Of a stretch of 64,000 nucleotides of DNA, positions 46,335 through 54,255 are shown piece by piece. The position numbers and the translations under genes were made by a program. Positions within the stretch are counted from its first letter, which is position 1, and each line of letters begins with the position of its first letter. Below the pieces are notes generated by a model. The model was not told the origin of the DNA and searched no databases. It saw nothing but the letters and a program-made list of their open reading frames with translations. Origin of the DNA: Breznakibacter xylanolyticus (lineage in GTDB: Bacteria; Bacteroidota; Bacteroidia; Bacteroidales; Marinilabiliaceae); assembly GCF_003254275.1 (NCBI RefSeq), contig NZ_QKZK01000010.1, positions 1-64,000 on the forward strand, read 5' to 3'.

Positions 46335-49082
46335 ATGAAATCTATTCAATTCTTTAAATGTTTAAGCGCATGCATCTTGGGATGGTTGATGATGCCGGGT
46401 TTGATGGCGCAAGCCTCTTCGCGCCATGATGAAATGCCCCCTCGCGAACGCCTCTCATTGAACGAAGGGTGGAAATTCTTTAAATATGCATCCGGTCAAC
46501 AGTCCGATGCGTTGATTTACGATGTGCGACCCGAGTTGCAGGAAAACAATGAGTTGCGTGTGGCCGATGCCAAGCCCACTGAGGCTGTAACCGTTGCGGC
46601 GCAGCAGGTGGTGCTTAAACCCTGGATTTTACCTTCGGCCAATGCTTTTATCAATGATCCGGCCAAACGGCATGTGCGACCGGCAGGTACTCCGGGCGCT
46701 GATTTTCCCTTTGTGCAGGCCTCGTTTGATGATGCTGCCTGGCGCAGTGTCTCGCTGCCTCACGATTGGGCCATCGAAGGCCCGTTTCAAACCGGATGGG
46801 ATTCCGAGGTCGGCGGTGGCATGGGACGATTGCCCAGTAATGGGGTGGCCTGGTATCGTCGAAATCTTGACATTCCCGCTTCTGATAAGGGTAAATCCAT
46901 CTTTTTGGATGTGGATGGTGCCATGTCGCATGCCATGGTGTGGTGTAACGGTACGCTGGTTGGTGGATGGCCTTATGGGTATAACTCGTGGCGTCTCGAT
47001 TTGACGCCTTATCTTAAACTCGGTGCATCTAATCAATTGGCCATTCGGGTTGATAATCCCAACCATTCGGCACGATGGTATCCTGGTGGAGGCATCTATC
47101 GTAACGTGTGGTTGGTGAAGACGCAGCCGGTGCACGTGGCACAGTGGGGCACTTGTGTGACCACCGCGCAGGTGTCGGCGGCCTCGGCTTCTGTCAATGT
47201 GGCGGTGACTATCGACAACGATTCTCGTTCAAATGCCGTGGTGCAAGTGGTGACCGACATATACGAGGTTGACGAAGCCGGGCATCGTGCTGCTAAGCCC
47301 GTGGCATCGTTGCCTGTTCAAAAGGCTTCAGTCGCCTCTGGTAAGCAAGCGTTGGTTAATGGGGTGGTGGTGCTTTCTAAGCCTCGATTGTGGGGACCTT
47401 TGCCTTCGCAAAAGCCTCATCTCTATCTGGCTGTGACCTCGGTGATGAACAAAGGCCGATTGCTCGATGCTTACGAAACCCGCTTTGGGATTCGGGATGT
47501 GGTGTGTGACCCGCAGAATGGTTTGCTTGTTAATGGGGAACGCATTGCAATTAAGGGGGTGAACCAGCATCACGATTTGGGTGCTTTGGGTGCTGCATTC
47601 AATGTGCGGGCAGCACAACGCCAACTTGAGATCCTGCGCGAGATGGGCTGTAATGCCATTCGCATGTCGCACAACCCGCCTGCGCCCGAGTTGTTGGAAT
47701 TGACCGATCGCATGGGTTTTTTGGTGGTGAATGAAATTTTCGATTCGTGGGAGCGCAAAAAGACGGCTCACGATTTTCATCTCATTTTTGCCGATTGGTC
47801 AGAGGCGGATACCCGTGCGTTTATTCGCCGCGATCGCAACTGCCCTTCCGTTATCATGTGGAGCTTTGGCAACGAGGTGGGCGAGCAATACACCGATGAA
47901 GCCGGTGCTGCTGTGGCACAGCGTCTTTATGACTTTGTGAAGGAAGAAGATCCTACGCGCCCCACCACTTTGGCCATGAACTTTGCCAAGCCGCACATGC
48001 CGCTTCCTGCAGTGCCCGATGTCATTGGGCTGAATTATCAGGGCGAAGGTATTCGTTGGGAGCCCGAGTTTGAGGGAACCGACCGCATTCGCACGGCGCC
48101 GCAATACGATGCTTTTCATGCTCGTAACCCCAATAAGATGATATATAGCAGCGAAACGGCTTCGGCCTTTAGTAGTCGCGGCGTGTATCTTTTTCCGGTG
48201 ACCCCGGCCATCAGTTCTCCCACGCGCGATGGTCGTGGTGGTGACTCCAAAACCTGTCAGGTGAGCGCTTATGAGTTGTATGCGGTCGATTTCGGATCGA
48301 GTGCCGACAAGGTGTTTGGCTCCATCGAGCGGCATCCCTTTGTGGCCGGTGAATTTGTGTGGACCGGCTGGGATTATCTGGGTGAGCCAACGCCTTATTA
48401 CGAAGCACGCAGTTCCTACACGGGCATCATCGATTTGGCCGGCTTTAAAAAGGATCGGTTTTATCTCTATCAATCGCACTGGCGTCCCGAATTGCCCATG
48501 GCGCACATTCTCCCTCACTGGACATGGCCCGAGCGCGTAGGGCAGGTCACGCCTGTGCATGTCTTCACCTCGGGCGACGAGGCGGAGTTGTTCCTCAACG
48601 GGCAATCGCTGGGGCGTAAAATGAAACACCCCTACGAGTATCGTTTGCGCTGGGATGAGGTGGTGTATGCTCCGGGTGAACTTAAGGTGGTTGCCTACAA
48701 AAAAGGACAGCCTTGGGCCGAAGATATTGTTGAGACTGCCGGTGAGGCTGTTACTTTAAAGGCTGATGCCGACCGGGAGGTCATTGCTGCCGATGGCAAG
48801 GATTTGTCGTTCATCACCATTCAGGTAGTTGATGCGCAAGGGCGCATGGTGCCTCGTGCCAATCACAATATCACTTTTAGCGTGGATGGAGCCGGCGAAA
48901 TTGTGGCCACCGACAATGGTGATGCCACCGATATGACGGCTTTTCCTTCGCACGAACGCAAGACGTTTAACGGAATGGCACTGGTGATCGTGAAGGCTAA
49001 AGCCGGAAGTTCCGGCGCGTTTACAGTGAAGGCTGTGGCGGAAGGACTGGAATCGTCGTTTGTGTCAGTGCGGGTGCAGTAA
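46335..49082 (+). CDS. GH2 beta-galactosidase-type enzyme with DUF4982 and Ig-like domain
   Basis: The start is the ATG before KSIQFFKCLS, giving about 915 residues and a signal peptide ending GLMAQ. Domains: GH2 sugar-binding (about 50-270, SLPHDWAIEGPF, WYPGGGIYRNVW), immunoglobulin-like (about 275-390) and barrel (about 395-690). The acid/base Glu is in MWSFGNEVGEQ and the nucleophile Glu in MIYSSETASAF. A DUF4982 domain follows (about 720-790), then a C-terminal invasin/Big-type domain ending VSVRVQ. The family includes beta-galactosidases and related exo-enzymes, and here it likely removes a terminal beta-linked sugar from a complex side chain. It is flanked by terminators on both sides and so forms its own unit, although no conserved operator precedes it. 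Confidence 0.9.
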   Translation: MKSIQFFKCLSACILGWLMMPGLMAQASSRHDEMPPRERLSLNEGWKFFKYASGQQSDALIYDVRPELQENNELRVADAKPTEAVTVAAQQVVLKPWILPSANAFINDPAKRHVRPAGTPGADFPFVQASFDDAAWRSVSLPHDWAIEGPFQTGWDSEVGGGMGRLPSNGVAWYRRNLDIPASDKGKSIFLDVDGAMSHAMVWCNGTLVGGWPYGYNSWRLDLTPYLKLGASNQLAIRVDNPNHSARWYPGGGIYRNVWLVKTQPVHVAQWGTCVTTAQVSAASASVNVAVTIDNDSRSNAVVQVVTDIYEVDEAGHRAAKPVASLPVQKASVASGKQALVNGVVVLSKPRLWGPLPSQKPHLYLAVTSVMNKGRLLDAYETRFGIRDVVCDPQNGLLVNGERIAIKGVNQHHDLGALGAAFNVRAAQRQLEILREMGCNAIRMSHNPPAPELLELTDRMGFLVVNEIFDSWERKKTAHDFHLIFADWSEADTRAFIRRDRNCPSVIMWSFGNEVGEQYTDEAGAAVAQRLYDFVKEEDPTRPTTLAMNFAKPHMPLPAVPDVIGLNYQGEGIRWEPEFEGTDRIRTAPQYDAFHARNPNKMIYSSETASAFSSRGVYLFPVTPAISSPTRDGRGGDSKTCQVSAYELYAVDFGSSADKVFGSIERHPFVAGEFVWTGWDYLGEPTPYYEARSSYTGIIDLAGFKKDRFYLYQSHWRPELPMAHILPHWTWPERVGQVTPVHVFTSGDEAELFLNGQSLGRKMKHPYEYRLRWDEVVYAPGELKVVAYKKGQPWAEDIVETAGEAVTLKADADREVIAADGKDLSFITIQVVDAQGRMVPRANHNITFSVDGAGEIVATDNGDATDMTAFPSHERKTFNGMALVIVKAKAGSSGAFTVKAVAEGLESSFVSVRVQ

Positions 49083-49106
49083 TTGAATGTGAGTCAGTGA
49101 AATATT

Positions 49107-49138
49107 AAGGAGAAGGACGCAAGTTCTTCTCCTTTTTT
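49107..49138 (+). terminator. Rho-independent terminator after GH2
   Basis: A 9-bp stem, AAGGAGAAG (49107-49115) with CTTCTCCTT (49126-49134), is followed by a T-run. The next operator begins right after it. Confidence 0.88.
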
Positions 49139-49139
49139 G

Positions 49140-49204
49140 TGTCTGATTTTATAAATGGAATGTCTATAATTAAAAGTCGATGTGTATCGGAAGTGTTAAA
49201 TTTG
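49140..49204 (+). promoter_or_regulatory. Conserved operator-promoter module, copy 6 (upstream of DUF6057 gene)
   Basis: TGTCT repeats begin at 49140 and 49161, the second continuing through AATTAAAAGTCGATG. The -7-like box TAAATTTG, a perfect TAnnTTTG, starts at 49197, 36 bp after the second repeat. The start codon is 103 bases past the box. Confidence 0.9.
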
Positions 49205-49306
49205 GTGAATTTATTTTCATCGTGGATTCTTTAAAATGGATGGCAGGATCCGCTATTGTAGTGTGTCAGTAATGGGAATGGATGTATCTAAAAAATAAGA
49301 AACGTG

Positions 49307-51070
49307 ATGGGTTTGAGATTTAAGATTCCTTTGGGGGCGCAATGGGTTGGTTGGATTGTTTTTATTGGAGCAATTTTCACTTGGTTTTTATGGGTTGATG
49401 TGAGTTTGTGGGTGCATCACAATCAGCCGGTTTACTATCATCGCTCTTTTGTTGACTTGTTTTCCTTCCCGGGACACCCAGTGCGTTCTTTGGCTGCCAT
49501 GGTGATGCAAGGAATTTCGGGGTGTTGGGATGGAGCGGTTTTGATGTCATTGCTCATGGTTGCCTGGGGTGGGGCTATTTTTTTCATATTTCGTGAGTTG
49601 AGAGTCAAACCTTGGTTTTCATATTTGGTCGTCGTCTCGGTTGTCCCGATTGTCAGCGCCCATGGAAAGTATCATTATGCTGCGGAGTTAACTTTCCAAT
49701 ATTTGTTTGCTGCATGGTTTACTGCTCTTTGCTTGTTTTTTGTCCGACGATGGCATGGCCGTTGTTTTGGACTTATCATCCTTGTTTTTTCGTTACTGGT
49801 TTATTCATTCGCAGGTCATCCCGGTTTGTTTCTATTTGTTGTGTTGCTCTCGGTTTGGTTGGTTGCATCTCATCATATCCAACGACTGGTTTGGATGGTG
49901 TTACCATTGTTACTTCCCTATATGATTACTCATTTGTTGCCCCATTTAACAATTTATGAGGCTTATTGGGGGAATTATATGGTATGTGTTATTGATTCAT
50001 TTGTGGATGTGCCGTGGAGTATCAAGCTGTATCCTCTTTTTTTGTTGGTATTGGTGGCAGTGCTGCTTGGGTTTAACACACAAGAACGTCTGAAGCCTAT
50101 CGTAGAGCTTTTGGTTTTTGTGATGTTGTTTGTACTGGTCGGTTGGTTTTCCCGTTCTCCAAAACAAAAGTTGTCAGTGCGCATTGATAAGTTGGCTTAT
50201 GAAAAGCGTTGGGATGAATTGTTGAAAGTGGTCGATCAATTTGGTGATGTTCGATCGCGTGATGTGCAATTTCAGGTCAATCGTGCCCTTTATCACAAAG
50301 GTCTGCTCCTTGAGGGTTTGTTTTATTATCCTCAATATTATGGTGCGGGAGGACTGTTCCTTGAAAATGAAACAAAAGGTGATATTGCGATGTCTGCCAG
50401 TGATTTGTATTTTGACATGTCGTTTGTGAGTGCTGCGCGCCATTGGGCCAATGAGGCCTTTACTGATTATGGCCCGCGACCGCGTATCGTGCGTCGTTTG
50501 ATTGAATGTTATAAGCTCGAGGGTGAACCGGCATTGGTCAAGAAGTATGAATCGCTCCTGCGGTTATCGCCCTTTTCTTTGCTCGATGATTCTCCCACGT
50601 ATGAACAAGCACAAGTAGGCGAGAGGAGCGTTTTGTCGAGTCGTAATGAGGTTTTGCGTTTTCATCAATTTGAAAATCAGTTTGTGGCCACCAATCATCC
50701 GCTTACGAATCTTTATTATGTCGTCAATTCTGAGCCGGATCATCGAATGGGGGTTGAATATCTTGTGGCTTGCCATCTGTTGAGCGGAAATTTGGAGGAA
50801 CTGGTCAAGCAATTGGGGCGTTTAAAGGCGGTTGGTTATTCTCGCTTGCCAGAAGCGGTTCAGGAGGCTGTTTTGGTGTATCGCCAAATGAATCCTGGGG
50901 GCGCGGTCGATTTATGTGGGTTTGTTGTTGAAAAAAAGGTTGTTGAACGATTTAAGGCTTTCAATGCATTGGCAGCCGGTGGCTTTCGAAAGGATGTTGC
51001 TTCTATGAAGCGTTTCAATGGGTATAAAGGGGGGTATCTCTTTTATTTGACTTTTTATAAACCCAAATAA
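49307..51070 (+). CDS. DUF6057-type polytopic membrane protein with TPR-like C-terminus
   Basis: This protein of 587 residues uses the ATG after a GTG. The first 285 residues contain about nine transmembrane helices (for example WVGWIVFIGAIFTWFLW, LLPLLLPYMITHLL-type segments, LVLVAVLLGF, LLVFVMLFVLVGWF). The remaining 300 residues are soluble and helical, with repeats reminiscent of TPR units. Motifs YHKGLLLEGLFYYPQYYG and SASDLYFDMSFVSAARHWAN fit the DUF6057 family. Function is unknown. It is the first gene after the sixth operator and is followed by the heme-motif propeller lipoprotein gene, a pairing I recall from other Bacteroidota. Membership of the same regulon suggests a role in sugar use, perhaps as an inner-membrane partner of the propeller. 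Confidence 0.8.
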   Translation: MGLRFKIPLGAQWVGWIVFIGAIFTWFLWVDVSLWVHHNQPVYYHRSFVDLFSFPGHPVRSLAAMVMQGISGCWDGAVLMSLLMVAWGGAIFFIFRELRVKPWFSYLVVVSVVPIVSAHGKYHYAAELTFQYLFAAWFTALCLFFVRRWHGRCFGLIILVFSLLVYSFAGHPGLFLFVVLLSVWLVASHHIQRLVWMVLPLLLPYMITHLLPHLTIYEAYWGNYMVCVIDSFVDVPWSIKLYPLFLLVLVAVLLGFNTQERLKPIVELLVFVMLFVLVGWFSRSPKQKLSVRIDKLAYEKRWDELLKVVDQFGDVRSRDVQFQVNRALYHKGLLLEGLFYYPQYYGAGGLFLENETKGDIAMSASDLYFDMSFVSAARHWANEAFTDYGPRPRIVRRLIECYKLEGEPALVKKYESLLRLSPFSLLDDSPTYEQAQVGERSVLSSRNEVLRFHQFENQFVATNHPLTNLYYVVNSEPDHRMGVEYLVACHLLSGNLEELVKQLGRLKAVGYSRLPEAVQEAVLVYRQMNPGGAVDLCGFVVEKKVVERFKAFNALAAGGFRKDVASMKRFNGYKGGYLFYLTFYKPK

Positions 51071-51159
51071 TCGGTTGGAAGGTCGTGATTGGGGTATTCA
51101 TGTCTTTATAGTTGCGTGTGATTGTGGGCGGTTATTGATTATCATATAGAAGGATTTAG

Positions 51160-52701
51160 ATGATGGGACAGCGTTTTGTTGTAAGAGTCAGGTGTGGCGC
51201 CATATTGTGTCGCTTGTTTTGTGGGATGATTATGGGTGGGATGGGCTTGTATGGGTGCACCCCTTCGCTGCCCAAGGCACAGCAAGTCACGCGCATGGCT
51301 CTGTTGGAGCCTGTGTTGCATGGCATTGCATTGCCTGTGAATATTGCTCCTCTCAATTTTGTGATTCAGGAAAAGGGGGTTGATTACCGGGTGGCATTCC
51401 GTGGGAAACAGGGTGATGCGGTGGTGGTGAGTGATGCCGATGGGATCATACGTATTCCGTTGAAATCGTGGAAGAATTTATTGATGAAAAACCGCGACGA
51501 TTCTGTCTCTGTGAATGTTTACGTCAGGGATGACAGCCGGGGCTGGTTACAGTTTCAAACCGCACGTTTTTTTGTCTCGTCCGATAGCATCGATCCGTAT
51601 GTGGTGTACCGTAATATTGGCTCCAATAACATCTTATGGTCTGCCATGAGTATTGAGCAACAGAGTCTCGAAGATGGCTCAATGACAGTGATTGCCGATA
51701 ATAAGCTGACTCGTCGAAACTGTATGAATTGTCATTCGTTCAATCAAAACAACCCCGAACAGATGTTGTTGCATCTTCGCACCCCTCCCGGTGGTACAAT
51801 GGTCAAACAAGGTGATCAACTCTCGTTTTTTAATACGCAAACACAAAGTACCATCTCTGCCGGAACCTATCCGGCATGGCATCCATCGGGGCGTTTCATT
51901 GCTTTTTCGGTCAATCAAATCCATCAGCGCTTTTTTCTGCAGACCCGAAAATATGAGGTGGTTGAGGATAAGATGTCCGACATCGTGTTGTTGGATATTG
52001 ATACACAATCGATGTTGAAGTCCCCGGTTTTATCAACCGACAACCGTGAGAATTTACCTTCGTGGTCGCCCGATGGGAAGTTTTTGTATTATGTGTTGGG
52101 AAATCCTTATTGTGAATCTGATTATCGCGAAAATCGATATAACCTCATGCGTGTGGCTTTTGATGAAAATACAGGACTTTTCGGGGCTCCTGATACGCTG
52201 TTACATGCTGCCGCTATGGGCAAGAGTGTGTCCTTTCCCGATGTGTCGCCCGATGGTCAGTGGTTGTTGTTTTGCATGGCCGATTATGGCTACTTTACTG
52301 TGTACAATACCGAGTCTGATATTTATTTGATGAATCTCCGTACGCGTGACTACCATCGGTTAGACGTTAATTCCGTTTTTGTTGAGAGTTATCCCACTTG
52401 GTCGTCCAATGGAAAATGGCTCATGTTTGTCAGTAAACGGCGTGATAACATGTTTTCCCGTCCTTGGTTTGCTCATTTTCGTGAGGGGGTAGTATCATCC
52501 CCATTTGTATTGCCACAGAAGGATCCTCTGTTTTATGAAACCTGTTTGCGTAATTTCAATCGTCCTGAATTTGTGACCGGCAAGGTCAATCTTATGCCTT
52601 CGCAGGTCGCTCAATTGGCTTCTCAAAAACCGCTCGATTGTAAGGTTGAGGCACCAATTCATGTCGATGGGGTTTCGGGGGCGTCCCGTGTAATGCCATA
52701 G
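51160..52701 (+). CDS. TolB/PD40-type beta-propeller lipoprotein with CxxCH heme motif
   Basis: This 513-residue protein (an alternative ATG lies three bases on) has a lipoprotein signal, with Cys33 in MGLYGCTPS. A beta domain (about 45-150) is followed by Cys188-Met-Asn-Cys191-His192 in RRNCMNCHSFN, a c-type heme attachment motif. At least four PD40-type blades come next: YPAWHPSGRFIAF, LPSWSPDGKFLYYV, FPDVSPDGQWLLF and YPTWSSNGKWLMFV. The family is often labelled as TolB-like or cytochrome c biosynthesis protein; the real function is unknown. A single covalent heme on a periplasmic or outer-membrane propeller would suggest redox sensing or electron transfer. It sits in the regulon unit of the DUF6057 gene and ends at a terminator. 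Confidence 0.82.
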   Translation: MMGQRFVVRVRCGAILCRLFCGMIMGGMGLYGCTPSLPKAQQVTRMALLEPVLHGIALPVNIAPLNFVIQEKGVDYRVAFRGKQGDAVVVSDADGIIRIPLKSWKNLLMKNRDDSVSVNVYVRDDSRGWLQFQTARFFVSSDSIDPYVVYRNIGSNNILWSAMSIEQQSLEDGSMTVIADNKLTRRNCMNCHSFNQNNPEQMLLHLRTPPGGTMVKQGDQLSFFNTQTQSTISAGTYPAWHPSGRFIAFSVNQIHQRFFLQTRKYEVVEDKMSDIVLLDIDTQSMLKSPVLSTDNRENLPSWSPDGKFLYYVLGNPYCESDYRENRYNLMRVAFDENTGLFGAPDTLLHAAAMGKSVSFPDVSPDGQWLLFCMADYGYFTVYNTESDIYLMNLRTRDYHRLDVNSVFVESYPTWSSNGKWLMFVSKRRDNMFSRPWFAHFREGVVSSPFVLPQKDPLFYETCLRNFNRPEFVTGKVNLMPSQVAQLASQKPLDCKVEAPIHVDGVSGASRVMP

Positions 52702-52791
52702 TTGTATTGTGTTTGCTGTGTTTGTGTTATCATTGTGATAATTACAATGCACTTCTTTATAAGAAATATCTTACTGTGGTGCGATTGTACT

Positions 52792-52827
52792 AAACCCTCA
52801 GGTTTTAAATCCTTGAGGGTTTTTTTA
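52792..52827 (+). terminator. Rho-independent terminator
   Basis: AAACCCTCAGG (52792-52802) pairs with CCTTGAGGGTTT (52811-52822), with one bulged base, and runs into seven T residues. It closes the DUF6057-propeller unit. Confidence 0.9.
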
Positions 52828-52846
52828 TGTCTGATCCCGCGATGAA

Positions 52847-52911
52847 TGTCTGAAATCAAACATCAAATGTCCCATATTAGAAATTGAACAGAAGTGGAGT
52901 GCGTAGCTTTA
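52847..52911 (+). promoter_or_regulatory. Conserved operator-promoter module, copy 7
   Basis: Repeats begin at 52847 (TGTCTGA) and 52868 (TGTCCCA). The -7-like box TAGCTTTA starts at 52904, 36 bp after the second repeat. A further TGTCTGA lies at 52828, 19 bp upstream of the first and so off-register. It drives the secreted protein gene at 52949. Confidence 0.82.
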
Positions 52912-52948
52912 TTAATCTTATTCATTTATCGTTAAATCATTTTCTTCT

Positions 52949-53653
52949 ATGAAAACATTATGGATTTCTGCGTTGTGTTTGTGTTTGGGGGGTGTCGCTT
53001 TTTCTCAGGCCACTGTCATGAATGACCTGACCGGGTTTTACGATCAGTTTGCGTTTGAAAAAAGCAAAGGGAATGCGTTGAATATGTATGGTCACATTCA
53101 AGGAACTCCTTTCTTAAATGAGGTGTTCATTCCAGGAAATGTGGTGATGAACGATTCGGTGCGCTATTCGAATGTCTCCCTGAGGTATAATATCTATACC
53201 GATAAAATGGAATTCCTAAAAGAGAAAACCCAGGTTTTGGAATTGGATATTCATCAACACTCCTGGCGTTTCGAAATGGGAAATGCTGCTTTTGTCAATT
53301 TACCCTTTCAATTAGAGAATGGCATTCAGCAGAATGGTCTTTTGTGGGAATTATGTGGAGGGAATATTCGTTTGTATAAGAAACTCTCGGTGGAATTATT
53401 GCCGGCCACTGCCACCCAAGGATTTCAGGATGCACAACCCGATCGTTTTGTGCGTAAGGACGATCGTTATTTTTTGGCTCTCCCTGGGGTGACTCCGGTG
53501 GTGTATCGCTCGTCTAAAGAGTTGATTGAATCTCTTCGGACTGTGTGCCCTAACGTTGATGCGCTTGTAAAACAGCACAAGCTAAAATTGTCTAAAGAAC
53601 AGGATGTGATTCGGTTAGTGCAGTTTTGTAATTCTGAAATGCCTGTTAATTAA
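52949..53653 (+). CDS. Secreted protein of unknown function, regulon member
   Basis: This 234-residue protein has a signal peptide ending GVAFSQ. The mature part is mostly beta-strand, with GTPFLNEVFIPGNVVM, SVRYSNVSLRYNIYTDKMEF and RKDDRYFLALPG, and ends in a helical segment with three Cys in all. The EF-like strand pattern recurs in uncharacterised Bacteroidota proteins of similar length, but I cannot name a family. There is no catalytic or lipobox motif. It lies between an operator of the conserved type and the SusC operator, so it is a separate inducible unit. It could be a periplasmic binding or sensing partner, but nothing in the sequence proves this. Confidence 0.65.
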   Translation: MKTLWISALCLCLGGVAFSQATVMNDLTGFYDQFAFEKSKGNALNMYGHIQGTPFLNEVFIPGNVVMNDSVRYSNVSLRYNIYTDKMEFLKEKTQVLELDIHQHSWRFEMGNAAFVNLPFQLENGIQQNGLLWELCGGNIRLYKKLSVELLPATATQGFQDAQPDRFVRKDDRYFLALPGVTPVVYRSSKELIESLRTVCPNVDALVKQHKLKLSKEQDVIRLVQFCNSEMPVN

Positions 53654-54038
53654 GGTTTGTGTGTGACTCGTTGATATAGCGGATTCATGGCTTGTTAATT
53701 ATGTTGTGTTTTGAGACGATGTGCACTTGACGTCGAAGTTTCGTATTTCAGCTCTGTCGTTTTTCGGTGTTCACTCTTCAATATTCGCCTCTGTTTTTTA
53801 TCCTGATTAAGGTGTTTTATCCGGTTTAATCGTTCGCGATTGCTCAGGGTGAAGCATCTTTTTTGTGTCTTGTTGCTGTGTTCTTTCATTAACAGTTATT
53901 CTCACTTGATGAGGAAAAATCTGCCGAAAATGGTGGATAAATGATGCTGTTTATATAGATGAAGTCGGTAATGTGAAGAATATCAATAGTTAGTGTTATT
54001 TATTTCCTCTTTCCTTTTTTTTACAATTATTCGCAAAA
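53654..54038. other. Intergenic stretch with no recognised gene
   Basis: This is low-GC sequence with several stop codons in all frames. A minus-strand frame of 64 codons around 53.7-53.9 kb is lysine/arginine-rich and lacks any family resemblance, so it is not called. No convincing terminator hairpin follows the 53.6-kb stop. Confidence 0.45.
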
Positions 54039-54103
54039 TGTCTGAAATCAAACAAACCGAATCTGTAATCGAAAGTCGATGAGACGCACTCTGTTTAGTT
54101 TTA
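54039..54103 (+). promoter_or_regulatory. Conserved operator-promoter module, copy 8 (upstream of SusC/SusD genes)
   Basis: Repeats begin at 54039 (TGTCTGA) and 54060 (AATCTGT, weakest of the set), the second continuing to CGAAAGTCGATGAG. The -7-like box TAGTTTTA starts at 54096, 36 bp after the second repeat. The SusC start codon is 152 bases beyond the box, giving the longest leader after copy 4. Confidence 0.85.
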
Positions 54104-54255
54104 CGATTGTGAAAAAGAGAACAATTGTTAAAACCATTTAAAAATAAGTGTATGATGATTCGCATTCGTGATGTGTGCCTTTAGTCTGGTTGATTCTCCG
54201 GTAAAAGAAGGATGGTGTGATTCCATCGCAAACAAAAATCAAATTCAATAACGAA

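Noticed and set aside
53695-53889. Minus-strand frame of 64 codons rich in Lys/Arg.
   Set aside because: It has no start context, no family resemblance, and lies in low-GC spacer sequence.
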